A stretch of DNA of 64,000 nucleotides, taken from NCBI GenBank assembly GCA_964247725.1, contig CAXTVM010000006.1, positions 1 through 64,000 on the forward strand, in the 5' to 3' direction. Shown here piece after piece: positions 35,744 through 44,433 of the stretch (its first letter is position 1; every line of letters begins with the position of its first letter). Both the position numbers and the translations under genes were made by a program. The notes beneath the pieces are model-generated. The model saw only the letters and a list, made by a program, of their open reading frames with translations, was not told the origin of the DNA and searched no databases. Origin of the DNA: Lichenicola sp964247725. GTDB taxonomy: Bacteria; Pseudomonadota; Alphaproteobacteria; Acetobacterales; Acetobacteraceae.

Positions 35744-36595
35744 CTAGCGGGTCTGACACACCGGACACCAGTACAGCGTCCGTCCCGCCATCGGCTCCGC
35801 CAGTACCAGCGTCCCGCACACCCGGCACGGCCGCCCCGCCCGGTGCGCGACGTAGCTCGCATCTTCCCGACGCACTTTGCCCGAACGCCCCCGGTCCGCA
35901 GGTTCGGTCGTCACGATCCGTCCAGTGTCGACCCCGTCCCGCAACATCACCGTCAGATCCGCCCAAAGCGTGTCCCACACCGCCGCCGGAACCTCCCGGC
36001 CGGGCCGGTGTGGATCCATCCGCGCCCGAAACAGGATCTCTGCGCGATAGATGTTGCCGATACCCGCCACGATATCCTGCCGCATCAGCAGGATCCCGAT
36101 CGCCGAACGCGACGCATGGACCTTGTTGAACGCCAGTCCCGGATCGGCATCGTCCCGCAAGGGATCTTCGCCCAGCCGCCGCATCGCGACGGCTTTTTCC
36201 GCAGCCGAGATCAACGCGCATGCTGTCGGGCCGCTCAGGTCGGCCACGTTGCCTCGTGTCAGCAACCGCAGCCGCACCAGCCCCCGGGGCTCCGGCGGAA
36301 ACACGACGTGCTCACCCGCGGCCACGCGCGACGTACGACGCCCGAAGCCCGTGAGCCCCGGCCCGGCGAACCGCCACATGCCATACAACCCGAGATGAAC
36401 CCGCAGCCAACGCCCGCCCGAGAACATCAGGAACATCTGCTTGCCATGTGCTTCGGCCACCCGAAGCACACGCCCGTCCAGCAGCGCCGCTTCGTCGGCG
36501 AACCGTCCCTGCGGACTGCTCGCCTCGACTGTTTTGCCTACGAACCGCGCTGCGAACGCGCCCGCAAGCCGGTGCACCGTATGTCCTTCAGGCAT
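35744..36595 (-). CDS. Fpg/Nei-family DNA glycosylase/AP lyase
   Basis: Base-excision repair enzyme that removes oxidised bases and cleaves the abasic site. The 283-residue protein starts MPEGHTVHRLA, so the catalytic Pro2 and Glu3 are present; the PEGHT form is Nei-like rather than the PELPEV of MutM. The helix-two-turn-helix is DIVAGIGNIYRAEILF. The zinc finger is CRVC near the end with CPVC 20 residues later. Substrates are likely oxidised pyrimidines (endonuclease VIII activity). It has its own promoter region, shared divergently with the defence-like gene downstream. Confidence 0.9.
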   Translation of the reverse strand: MPEGHTVHRLAGAFAARFVGKTVEASSPQGRFADEAALLDGRVLRVAEAHGKQMFLMFSGGRWLRVHLGLYGMWRFAGPGLTGFGRRTSRVAAGEHVVFPPEPRGLVRLRLLTRGNVADLSGPTACALISAAEKAVAMRRLGEDPLRDDADPGLAFNKVHASRSAIGILLMRQDIVAGIGNIYRAEILFRARMDPHRPGREVPAAVWDTLWADLTVMLRDGVDTGRIVTTEPADRGRSGKVRREDASYVAHRAGRPCRVCGTLVLAEPMAGRTLYWCPVCQTR

Positions 36596-36984
36596 CCATG
36601 TCCTTTCACAGGGTCGCCTGATACAACCCGTTCGCTTTACCCAAGTTCAAGGCATAATTGGCCGGAAGCGGACTGACGGCTTTGGAGAGGCGGACGCAAG
36701 AAGCGGACTCTTACTGACGCCGCTTCCCAGGCAGCTTTCGACCGCATTGTGAGTATTCGGGCGCCGGGCTTCTCCACTAGGGCACGCGCCCGCCTGCTGT
36801 CCTTACTGCGGAGTTGTTGCGGGCTTTCTACTCAAAGAGGTCGACCGAGACGCAGGCTAGGACGTAGAGACAGGCCTTCCCATACAACGCCAAAGCTCCG
36901 ATCCTCAGACGAATTGGTGCAACTTCAGCAGCCAGATCGCTGGCGGGAGAACGCGACCACGACTGAGGGAGGCGGCGCGCAGTT
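36596..36984. other. Upstream region of the nSTAND3-like gene, no confident gene
   Basis: 389 bases between the divergent Fpg/Nei and nSTAND3-like genes. Base composition is less GC-biased than the surrounding core genes. A 79-codon frame (36749-36988) overlaps the next GTG by four bases, but its product is a low-information Arg/Ser-rich string, so it is not called. No promoter could be assigned with confidence; a purine-rich GGGAGG lies 12 bases before the GTG of the next gene. Confidence 0.5.
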
Positions 36985-39201
36985 GTGAGCTACGACATCA
37001 GCCAGCTCGGTTGGAAGGCGTTTCAGGACTTGGCCGCGGCGATCGCCGCTGAAGTCCTTAAACGACCTGTGCAGACGTTCCTTGGCTCGAAGGATGGGGG
37101 CCGCGACGCCGCGTTCATCGGCAGTTGGGACGAACCTGCGGGCACGGCCGCGAAATCGACCATCCAGTGCAAGTTTCTGGGCAAGGCCGGGGCCAATCTG
37201 GCCCTATCCGACCTCAGGGACGAACTGCCGAAGGCCAAGAAGCTCGCGGTCAATGGGCTCGCGGACGACTACATCATCCTCACTAACGCCGGGATCTCAG
37301 GCGAGGCTGACGCTCAGATCTGTGCAGCGTTTGAAGCCATCGGAGTGAAGAAGTGCCGGACTTTTGGCGGCTCCTGGATCGTGCAACAGCTGGTCGAGAG
37401 CCCTAGGCTGCGGATGCTGGTGCCGCGCGTCTATGGCATCGGCGACCTGTCGCACATCATCACCGGCCACGGGTACAAGCAGGCTAAGGCCATCCTGGAC
37501 TCCATGGGGTCCGACCTTAGCTGCTTCGTGCCGACCGACGCTTATCGCTTGGCCGTGAAAGCGTTGGTGGAGCACGGCTTCGTCATTCTGCTGGGAGACC
37601 CGGCGTCTGGCAAATCCACGATCGCCGCGATCCTGGCGCTCGGCGCCATCGATGACGGCTGCCTAGGCGCCCTGAAGATCAACGCGCCGGACCAGCTCAA
37701 TCTATGGCACCCGGGCGAGAAGCAGTTCCTGTGGGTCGATGATGCCTTTGGGCCCAACCACTTCGATTCATCTCGCATGGGTCGTTGGAACGCGGAGCTC
37801 GGCACGTTGCGCGCCGCAGTCGAGCGCGATGCGCGCGTTGTTTTCACGTCGCGCAACTACATTTGGGAGGCGGCCAAGCCACACCTGAAGACGAGCGCCT
37901 TTTCATTGCTTAAAGAGAGCCAGGTGGTGGTCAACGTCCACACACTCTCTGACAACGAGCGCGCGCAGATGCTCTACAACCACGTGCGCCGGGTGCAGCC
38001 ACAAACGATGCGGCGGCGGCTCAAGCCGTATCTGTCAGCGATCGTCGCCAACAAGGCGTTCTTGCCAGAGACCGCGCGTCGTCTTGGCGATCCGCTATTC
38101 ACCAAGAAGCTAGATATTAGTGAAGAGCGGCTGACCCGGCTGGTGGAGCACCCGGTAGAGTTCCTGACAGAGGTGCTCGGACAGCTGGATGACGCGTCTC
38201 GCGCTGCCGTCGCCTTGGTTTTCCTAAACTCCCAGACCGGGGTGCCGTCTCCTATCATTGCAACGCCGGCGCTGGAAATGGTCACCCGACTTATGGGCGT
38301 ACAGCCCGCCGAACTGGCGCGCGCCATGCAGCATCTGAACGACAGTCTCACTCGGCTGGTGTCGGAGGACGACGGAGACCGATGGGTTTTTCGTCACCCA
38401 ACCGTGACCGGCGCCTTCGCCACACTGGTCGCCAACTCGCCCGAGCTGGTGGAGCTCTATGCCCACGGAGCCAAAATGGACCGACTGCTCAACGAGGTGG
38501 TGTGCCGCCCGAAGGCCGTCGAAGAGGGGCGTATCCGCATACCACCGACGCTATACCCCGCTCTGGTCGAACGGTTGAAGGCCTTTCCTTTGGACGAAGC
38601 CATGATGTCCTTTCTGGGCGCCCGGTGTGAGAAGACCTTCCTCGTTCAGGTGCTGGAAGCGCGGCCAGATATTCTGGTGTGGACCGCAAAGGCGCAGGCG
38701 AGCGGCCTATCGCTGAGCGGTAGGCTTCTGGTCGCTGCCTTAGCATCCTGGGGTTTGCTGCCGGAATCAACCCGCGAGCGCATCGTCGCAGACATTCGGA
38801 AAGATTCGATTGACTGGCTGAACGCAAAATCTCTGACGGATAAGATCCTACGGCAACTCTTCAAGGAGGAGGAGTTCGCGGATTACACCGAGGCGTTCCG
38901 GAAGGCATGGCTCTCGGACATCCCCACCGTCTACGGTGAGTTCGGGCGCTACTCTTCCGGGGACGAGATCGGTCTATACACAGACTTCAAGGAGAATCTG
39001 CAGGCGGCACAGGCCTATTTCGAGCTCGAGGACAGTGATGAATTCCGTGAGCTCTACAGGGAGATTGACGCTCACATCGAGGAGTTGGAAGCAGAAGAAA
39101 CATCATCTGACGATTCGGTCTGGAGTCCGTCTTCAACCGCGGAATCCAGCGCCGATGCTTCTGATACGGCCGGCGCGATCTTCCACGATGTCGACGCCTA
39201 G
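36985..39201 (+). CDS. Mrr-type nuclease fused to nSTAND3-like NTPase (putative anti-phage protein)
   Basis: A 738-residue protein. Residues 1-110 look like a PD-(D/E)XK endonuclease of the Mrr/Cap4 type: GSKDGGRDAAF with D41, then IQCKF with Q61 and K63 (D-x19-QxK). A STAND NTPase follows: Walker A GDPASGKST at 204-212 (K210), Walker B LWVDDAFG near 249-256, and TSRNYIW as sensor-like arginine segment. The C-terminal half is helical, like sensor or repeat regions, and ends in an acidic Ser-rich tail. Nuclease-STAND fusions are known or predicted antiviral sensors in which ligand binding activates DNA cleavage. Codon use is less GC-skewed than that of neighbours, suggesting transfer. Start is GTG. 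Confidence 0.8.
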   Translation: MSYDISQLGWKAFQDLAAAIAAEVLKRPVQTFLGSKDGGRDAAFIGSWDEPAGTAAKSTIQCKFLGKAGANLALSDLRDELPKAKKLAVNGLADDYIILTNAGISGEADAQICAAFEAIGVKKCRTFGGSWIVQQLVESPRLRMLVPRVYGIGDLSHIITGHGYKQAKAILDSMGSDLSCFVPTDAYRLAVKALVEHGFVILLGDPASGKSTIAAILALGAIDDGCLGALKINAPDQLNLWHPGEKQFLWVDDAFGPNHFDSSRMGRWNAELGTLRAAVERDARVVFTSRNYIWEAAKPHLKTSAFSLLKESQVVVNVHTLSDNERAQMLYNHVRRVQPQTMRRRLKPYLSAIVANKAFLPETARRLGDPLFTKKLDISEERLTRLVEHPVEFLTEVLGQLDDASRAAVALVFLNSQTGVPSPIIATPALEMVTRLMGVQPAELARAMQHLNDSLTRLVSEDDGDRWVFRHPTVTGAFATLVANSPELVELYAHGAKMDRLLNEVVCRPKAVEEGRIRIPPTLYPALVERLKAFPLDEAMMSFLGARCEKTFLVQVLEARPDILVWTAKAQASGLSLSGRLLVAALASWGLLPESTRERIVADIRKDSIDWLNAKSLTDKILRQLFKEEEFADYTEAFRKAWLSDIPTVYGEFGRYSSGDEIGLYTDFKENLQAAQAYFELEDSDEFRELYREIDAHIEELEAEETSSDDSVWSPSSTAESSADASDTAGAIFHDVDA

Positions 39202-39524
39202 CATGAGCGTCTTCTCCGTTCACCACTTCGCCCGGCGAACACCGGGTTGCCGTTTGTACGTCGCGACACACTTTCAGTCGGGCGCATAGAAGGCGAACAA
39301 CTCTGGCGTACAGACAGGCTATGTAGCTTACACAGAGGAAAGTCGGGACGCGCGGAAGATTTCGAACTGTAGAGCAGATAGGGATGTCTGAGTCTCCCAC
39401 ATCACTTTCCGTCGGCCAACAACTATCGCGAGTTCGATAAAATTTGGCGAGCCTTCTATGACCGCTTTCGGATCTGTCGAACTGCTGCATAAGCTTCCGA
39501 CACGAGCGTATTTAAGTCGGTTAG

Positions 39525-39686
39525 CTATGTCCGCTTCGGAGCACTCAAGATCAGTAACTTAGCGTCTGGGATGAGCGCAAAGCAGCCATCTATGCCATGA
39601 ATGACACCATCAAGCCGCAACTGTTCGAAGGGCACCGATGTCACCACACGGCCGTCGCCCCGCTCGACCGTCAGGTGGAACCCCAT
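39525..39686 (-). CDS. Possible 53-residue protein (hypothetical)
   Basis: ATG at 39686 with AGGGA three to seven bases upstream. The product reads MGFHLTVERGDGRVVTSVPF, then EQLRLDGVIHGIDGCFALIP and a short LLILSAPKRT end before TAG. The composition is balanced, unlike chance frames in this GC-rich DNA, and suggests a small beta-rich domain or a remnant of a larger protein. No family is recognised. It lies in the accessory stretch downstream of the defence-like gene, on the opposite strand. Confidence 0.35.
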   Translation of the reverse strand: MGFHLTVERGDGRVVTSVPFEQLRLDGVIHGIDGCFALIPDAKLLILSAPKRT

Positions 39687-39788
39687 CGTCCCTAACATGT
39701 GTCAATCCGCTCACGGGGTCGTCGGCGGAGCGCTTCCCCTCGAACCCCCTCCGACGGCATCTCCCGTCGCAGAACCCCCATGCAGGTT

Positions 39789-39805
39789 CATGACACCATG
39801 TCATG
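39789..39805. repeat. Perfect 7-bp palindrome within an 11-bp direct repeat
   Basis: CATGACA-CCA-TGTCATG forms a perfect inverted repeat with a three-base spacer. The word TCATGACACCA also occurs twice in direct orientation (39788-39798 and 39801-39811). This is the geometry of an operator for a dimeric regulator, but no promoter or regulated gene can be assigned to it. Confidence 0.4.
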
Positions 39806-40159
39806 ACACCACGCCCGACCATCCCCCACCCCCGGTCCAAGCCTCCTGAGTTCAAGATACCGCTGCACCGCGGCCCTTGGGACAGCGTAGTCTCCGCCCC
39901 CAGCACCACCGGGGCAGACCGACCGCATGACGACCCGCCGCCACCGGACGACCCAGCCGCTGGGATATCCTTGTCTCCCGGCTCCAGACCCCGGCAGGTC
40001 ATCACGGCCGCCTATCGACCGGGTCCGGGCGACGACCAGTCGAACGGACGGTAGCGCCCGGCCGGCGGGCATGACCGTCCCAGGCATCCGGGACGAGGCG
40101 CCAAGCCGACCGATGGAGCATGCCGACCGCCTCCGCCCCGCCGACCACGCGACGATCCG

Positions 40160-40834
40160 TCAGCTCCGCCCCGTCGACGTCATCCCGACATACCGGCCGA
40201 GGGCCGCCTGCATCGCGGTCCGATCGCTGTCCGCGGGGATCGGCGCCACGAATCGGCCGTCGGGCCCGAGCAGGTAGAGGACCGCCGTATGGTCCAGCTC
40301 GCCGCCGCCCCCGGCCAGGCCCGGTTCGACGACGACATGGAACTGCCGCTCGACCGCGCCGAGCTGCTCGGCCGTGCCGGTCAGCCCGACCAGCGTCGGC
40401 GAGAACCCGGCGACGTAGTCCCGCACCCGCTGCGGCGTGTCGCGCGCCGGATCGACGGTGATGAAGACCGGCTGCACGCGCCTCGCCTCGGGATCGAAGC
40501 GGCCCAGCGCCTCCGCCATCTCGGTCAGCGTCCGTGGGCAGAGGTCGTCGCAGCGCGTGTAGCCGAAGAACACAAGCATGTAGCGGCCGCGGAAGCTGGC
40601 ATCGCTGCGCGCGCGTCCGCTGCCGTCGACCAGCGTGAACGGGCCGCCGATGGCCGCCGCCGCCGGCAGCGACCCCAGCCCCAGCAGCGCCCGGACGCCG
40701 GCGGCCGCCAGCAGCAGGCCGAGCGTGCCGGCCGCGGCCACGCCGAGGCCGCTCCGGCCGCGCCGTCCCCGCTCGTTCCCGCGCCGTCCACGCACCGCCC
40801 GCCCCCCGGATGAAGCCGTCCCGACCGGCTCCAT
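40160..40834 (-). CDS. SCO1/SenC-family copper-binding thioredoxin-like protein
   Basis: A membrane-anchored periplasmic protein that delivers copper to, or reduces thiols of, the CuA site of cytochrome oxidase. After a basic N-terminus there is one hydrophobic anchor (about 30-50, GLGVAAAGTLGLLLAAAGV). The thioredoxin-like domain has the copper ligands C95 and C99 in GYTRCDDLCP and H182 in LDHTAVLYL, all present. The 224-residue length is normal. It is preceded by the two diiron protein genes on the same strand (33-base gap) and may be the last gene of that operon. Confidence 0.9.
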   Translation of the reverse strand: MEPVGTASSGGRAVRGRRGNERGRRGRSGLGVAAAGTLGLLLAAAGVRALLGLGSLPAAAAIGGPFTLVDGSGRARSDASFRGRYMLVFFGYTRCDDLCPRTLTEMAEALGRFDPEARRVQPVFITVDPARDTPQRVRDYVAGFSPTLVGLTGTAEQLGAVERQFHVVVEPGLAGGGGELDHTAVLYLLGPDGRFVAPIPADSDRTAMQAALGRYVGMTSTGRS

Positions 40835-40866
40835 CCTAGTGGGCCGCGCGCCACGCAGCCACAGCG

Positions 40867-41757
40867 TTATCCGGCGGCGGGCCGCGGCGCCTGCCGCAGG
40901 TGCGGCCGCGCCCGGTCCCACACCGACAGCCCCTTCAGCGCCAGGTCGGCCATCGCCGGCAGCAGCCGTGGCTGCATCAGGTCGGGGTCGAAGGCGCTCA
41001 TGCGGCGCGCGTTCTCGCGGTAGCAGTCGGCGACGAAGCCGCGGAACGAGAACCCGTCCAGGAACATGTTGGCCTGCGTCACCGCGAAGTCGTGGCCGTC
41101 GTTCGGCTCCTGGCCGCGCCGCACCATGCCGAGCAGCCGCCGCCCGGCGCGGCCGTAGAAGCGCGTCGACTTGATCGCCCGCCGCGCCGCACCCAGCCCG
41201 CGCCGCCGCTCGCGCCAGGCCATGTAGTTGATGAAGAACACGATGTGCCGCGTCTCCTCGAACATCAGCACGTCGAAGATCTCGAACATCCCCTCCGGCA
41301 GGAACTTGGATTCCCGCGCGGTCTTGAACGCGCCGAAGCCCAGGAACGCGTCCAGGCACTCGCCGAAGCCGAAATCGATGAAGGCGGTCTCCAGATCGGC
41401 CGGGAACGCCTCCATCGGCTGCGCGTGCGGGTCGATGCCGTAGCGCTCGATCATCACCCTGATCAGGTCGGCGTGCCGGCGCTCCTCCAGCCCCTGCAGC
41501 GCCACCGCCTCCCGCACCGCCGGGTCGCTCACCTGCGGCGTGAAGGCGTCGACGATGGCGCCGGCCCGGCGCTCGGTGTGATACACCTCCTGCCAGAACG
41601 GCACGCCGCGCAGCCGCGCGAGCTCGACCTCGCTCAGCTCCGGCCACGGCAGCGTGTCCGGGTCGTAACGCTGGTAGGTGTCGATGAACTGCCGGCAGAA
41701 GAACGCCTCGTGCGCCTCCGATCCCGCCCTGACGCGCGCCGCCGCCGCGGCGCTCAT
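40867..41757 (-). CDS. Ferritin-like diiron protein, paralog 2
   Basis: A 296-residue, mostly helical protein with the complete diiron ligand set: E62 (YHTERRAG), E92-x-x-H95 (EERRH), E133 (GFGECLDAF) and E168-x-x-H171 (EETRH). This E/ExxH/E/ExxH order is that of ferritin-like di-iron oxygenases or oxidases. It is a divergent paralog of the next gene upstream, with the same motif order and similar spacing. The ATG overlaps the upstream stop (ATGA), so the pair is translated together and may form a heterodimer. The reaction is unknown; candidates are oxidation of a lipid or a small organic molecule. Confidence 0.75.
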   Translation of the reverse strand: MSAAAAARVRAGSEAHEAFFCRQFIDTYQRYDPDTLPWPELSEVELARLRGVPFWQEVYHTERRAGAIVDAFTPQVSDPAVREAVALQGLEERRHADLIRVMIERYGIDPHAQPMEAFPADLETAFIDFGFGECLDAFLGFGAFKTARESKFLPEGMFEIFDVLMFEETRHIVFFINYMAWRERRRGLGAARRAIKSTRFYGRAGRRLLGMVRRGQEPNDGHDFAVTQANMFLDGFSFRGFVADCYRENARRMSAFDPDLMQPRLLPAMADLALKGLSVWDRARPHLRQAPRPAAG

Positions 41758-42740
41758 GCCGCCACCGCCGCCCGGCGCGTCCGCCGCGGCACCCGCCGCG
41801 CCAGCCGGAGCCCGCCCAGGCCCAGCCGCACCAGGGCCGGCATCGTCGTCGGCCGCAGCAGGCGGGGATCGTAGCCGGAGAACCGGCGGTCGTTCTCCAA
41901 TAGGCACAGCGCCATCAGCTCCGGCACGCTCATCTCGACGTCGGCCACGGCTTCGGCGCCGTTCACGGTGAAGTTGTTGTCGTGGGCGACCTCCTTGCCG
42001 TCGCCGTCCATCGAGCGCGCCAGCCCGATCCGTTCCCAGCCGAGGACCGCCCATACCGCCGCCACCCGCAGCTCGAACCACGGGGGGCGCCAAGCCGGCA
42101 TGGTGCGGAGGTGCCAGGCGAGCCAGTTGGCGAACAGCAGGATGTGCCGGCATTCCTCCTGCATCACCGGCTCGAAGGTGTCGATCAGCTCAGCGGGAAA
42201 GATGCCGGAGCGGTCGGCCATCGCGAACAGCCCGAAGGCGAAGAAGCTGTCGATGCACTCCGAGAACCCGGTGACTAGATAAGCCCATTCCGAGTCGCGC
42301 GGCTCGAGGTAGGGCGGCTCCGGCGCCAGCTTGATGTCGTACGCCGCCACCATCTTGGACAGCACCTCCTTGTGCCGGTCCTCCTCCCAGCCGTTGCGCG
42401 CGATGGTCTCGCGCATCTCCGGGTCGCGTATGGTGCGGGCATAGGCCGCCATGCGCAGCCGGGCCCGACCCTCGGTCTGCACCGCGATGTCCCAGATCGG
42501 CAGCGCGACGATCCACGCCAGCGTGGCGGGGTCGAGCTTCGGCCAGTCGATCACCGACGGCCGGTACGGGTTGAAGGTGTCCCGGAACATCCGGCAGGCG
42601 GCCAGCTTGTGGGCCTCGCTGCCGGGCCGCAGCGGGCCGGCGACGGGGCTGGTCCAGTGCCGGGCGATGTGGTCGGCGGCATGCAGGGTCGCGGCGTCGA
42701 CGCCGCGCGGCGACAGTGGGACGGGATCGGGAGAGGACAT
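41754..42740 (-). CDS. Ferritin-like diiron protein, paralog 1
   Basis: A 328-residue helical protein with diiron ligands E90 (VQTEGRAR), E120-x-x-H123 (EEDRH), E161 (GFSECIDSF) and E196-x-x-H199 (EECRH). No signal peptide or strong membrane span is seen. MSSPDPVPLS is taken as the start; a longer frame adds 28 residues of poor character. It is the first gene of the run paralog 1, paralog 2, SCO, and is divergent from the DUF2946-like gene of the copper block. The N-terminal 60 residues contain SEAHKLAACRMFRDTFNPY, matched by SEAHEAFFCRQFIDTYQRY in the paralog. Confidence 0.75.
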   Translation of the reverse strand: MSSPDPVPLSPRGVDAATLHAADHIARHWTSPVAGPLRPGSEAHKLAACRMFRDTFNPYRPSVIDWPKLDPATLAWIVALPIWDIAVQTEGRARLRMAAYARTIRDPEMRETIARNGWEEDRHKEVLSKMVAAYDIKLAPEPPYLEPRDSEWAYLVTGFSECIDSFFAFGLFAMADRSGIFPAELIDTFEPVMQEECRHILLFANWLAWHLRTMPAWRPPWFELRVAAVWAVLGWERIGLARSMDGDGKEVAHDNNFTVNGAEAVADVEMSVPELMALCLLENDRRFSGYDPRLLRPTTMPALVRLGLGGLRLARRVPRRTRRAAVAA

Positions 42741-42903
42741 TGGGCACAGGTCCTGGAGGACATGCCATGGTCCGGCCTGCGGATACACGCCGATCGCCAC
42801 CGGACGAGCCGCATCGCATCGCATCCCGTCGTAGCGACCCGTGCCGGCAGGCCGGCCGATCCGAAGGCTTGGGCGGACCGGTTCGGGCTGTTATCGTTCC
42901 GCC

Positions 42904-43323
42904 ATGTCGCCCGGCATCCTGCGGATCTGGCCGTCCATGCCCGTTCTGAGGACGATCCTGGCGGCCCTGGCGCTGGCGAGCCAGCTGGCACTGGGCCCGC
43001 TGCCGGCGCGGACCCGCCTCGCCGCAGACGCGATGGCTGGGCTGCGCGCCGTCGCCGTCCTCTGCGACGCCTCGGCTTACGTCGAGACGCCCGGCCGCGC
43101 GATACCGGCGGCACCCCACCGCCAGCGCGCCCCGGACGACGGAACCGGCTGCCGGCTCGAGCTGGCGCTGGAGCTGCCGGCGATCGTCATGCCCCCGGCG
43201 ATCGCACTGCCGCGGCCGTTGGCCGCGATCGCCGCCCGATCGCCCCGCCGCCCGCCCGTGCGAGCCCCACCTGCACGCGCCACCGCCGGCCCGCCGGCCC
43301 GAGCGCCCCCCGACCTGGCCTGA
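42904..43323 (+). CDS. DUF2946-like small exported protein
   Basis: A 139-residue protein with an N-terminal hydrophobic segment (VLRTILAALALASQLALGPL) and a Pro/Ala/Arg-rich C-terminal half containing two cysteines (VLCDAS, GCRLEL) and an ending typical of DUF2946 (RAPPARA). DUF2946 proteins often sit beside copper-handling genes. Here it precedes an exported barrel-like protein, CopC and CopD on the same strand. The start could be ATG 42904 or ATG 42937. Assignment to the family rests on architecture and context, not on strong motifs. Confidence 0.55.
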   Translation: MSPGILRIWPSMPVLRTILAALALASQLALGPLPARTRLAADAMAGLRAVAVLCDASAYVETPGRAIPAAPHRQRAPDDGTGCRLELALELPAIVMPPAIALPRPLAAIAARSPRRPPVRAPPARATAGPPARAPPDLA

Positions 43324-43388
43324 AGCTCCTGATCCGGCGACGGCGCCCGCGTCGTCGCCATCGGCCACGCTCCCGCCAGGACCACGCC

Positions 43389-44408
43389 ATGACGATCGTT
43401 CGACCCGCGGCACGCCGCGGACGCCCCTGCCTGCTTGCCCTCCCGCTGCTGCTTGCCCCCGCCTCCTTCCTCGCCGTCCCGCCCGCCCGCGCGCACGTCA
43501 TCGCCGGCGCCCGGATATTTCCCGTCACCCTTACCTTCGACGATCCCGGCGTCAGCGACGAGGTGTCGCTGCCGGCCTTCTCCTACCAGCGCGGCGGCGC
43601 CGACGGCGGCACTGGGCCCAGCCACGAGTTCGATTTCGGCTTCGAGTACGACAAGACCGTCACGCCGGACACCGCGCTGATCTTCAACGACGGCTACGAC
43701 GTGATCCAGACCAATGGCTCCAAGACCCAGACCGGGTTCGAGAACATCTTCATCACCGGCAAGTGGCAGCTCTACACCAGTGACCTGCACGAGTTCGTGG
43801 TCTCGCTGGGGATCATCCGCGAGCTGGGCGGGTCCGGCACCGACCATATCGGCGCCGACCATTACGGCTCCACCTCGCCGACCGGCTATTTCGGCAAGGG
43901 ATTGGGCGACGTGCCCATCCCGGCGCTGCGTCCGTTGGCCGTCACCGGCGAGCTCAGCTACACGATCGCCGACCGGGAGCTGAAGGCGTTCACCCCTCCG
44001 GTCATGGCCCCCGTGGGTGCCGGCGGCGAACAGTCGCCGAGCAGCGGCATCGCGGCGCAGTTCAACACCGGCAACAGCAACGCCTGGGCCGGCGGCCTCT
44101 CGCTGCAGTACAGCATCCCGTACCTGCAGACCCAGGTGCACCGTTACGACCTGCCGCGCCTGTTCGACAACGTGATCCCGCTGGTCGAGGTGACCTGGAC
44201 CTCGCCGGCCTCCTCGCCGAGCAGCCAGGGCACCACCTGGACGGTGGCGCCGGGGGTGATCTACCTGGTGCGGTGGGGCGAGGTCGGCGTCGAGGCGCTG
44301 GTGCCGGTCAACAGGGCGTCGGGCACCAATGTCGGCGCGGTGGCGCTGTTCCACATCTTCCTGGACGACCTGCTGCCGCACAGCCTCGGCAAGCCGCTCC
44401 TCCAGTGA
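43389..44408 (+). CDS. Exported beta-rich protein of a copper block (outer-membrane barrel-like)
   Basis: A 339-residue protein with a signal peptide (CLLALPLLLAPASFLAVPPARA, cleaved before H at about 36). The mature part is rich in alternating hydrophobic and polar residues (HEFDFGFEYDKTV, FENIFITGKWQLYTSDLHEFVVSLG, WAGGLSLQYSIPYLQTQVH), as in transmembrane beta strands, and ends near a hydrophobic strand. No specific family is recognised. It lies 65 bases after the DUF2946-like gene and 25 bases before copC, so it is probably part of the same transcript and may act in copper binding or passage across the outer membrane. Confidence 0.65.
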   Translation: MTIVRPAARRGRPCLLALPLLLAPASFLAVPPARAHVIAGARIFPVTLTFDDPGVSDEVSLPAFSYQRGGADGGTGPSHEFDFGFEYDKTVTPDTALIFNDGYDVIQTNGSKTQTGFENIFITGKWQLYTSDLHEFVVSLGIIRELGGSGTDHIGADHYGSTSPTGYFGKGLGDVPIPALRPLAVTGELSYTIADRELKAFTPPVMAPVGAGGEQSPSSGIAAQFNTGNSNAWAGGLSLQYSIPYLQTQVHRYDLPRLFDNVIPLVEVTWTSPASSPSSQGTTWTVAPGVIYLVRWGEVGVEALVPVNRASGTNVGAVALFHIFLDDLLPHSLGKPLLQ

Positions 44409-44433
44409 CCTCACAGCCCCCAGGATATCCTCC

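Larger units (their letters stand above)
39202..40159. other. Gene-poor accessory stretch after the nSTAND3-like gene
   Basis: Almost 1 kb without a confident long gene. The first 400 bases are relatively AT-rich for this genome; a short plus-strand reading ending NNYREFDKIWRAFYDRF before a stop near 39493 may be the tail of a lost gene. A 53-codon minus-strand frame (39525-39686) looks protein-like and is listed separately. From about 39700 the sequence is C/A-rich, and a perfect small palindrome lies at 39789-39805. From 39850 to 40159 only Pro/Arg-rich random frames are seen. Confidence 0.5.

Noticed and set aside
36749..36988. 79-codon frame overlapping the nSTAND3-like GTG by four bases
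   Set aside because: The overlap mimics coupling, but the product is Arg/Ser-rich with no hydrophobic core or RBS support.
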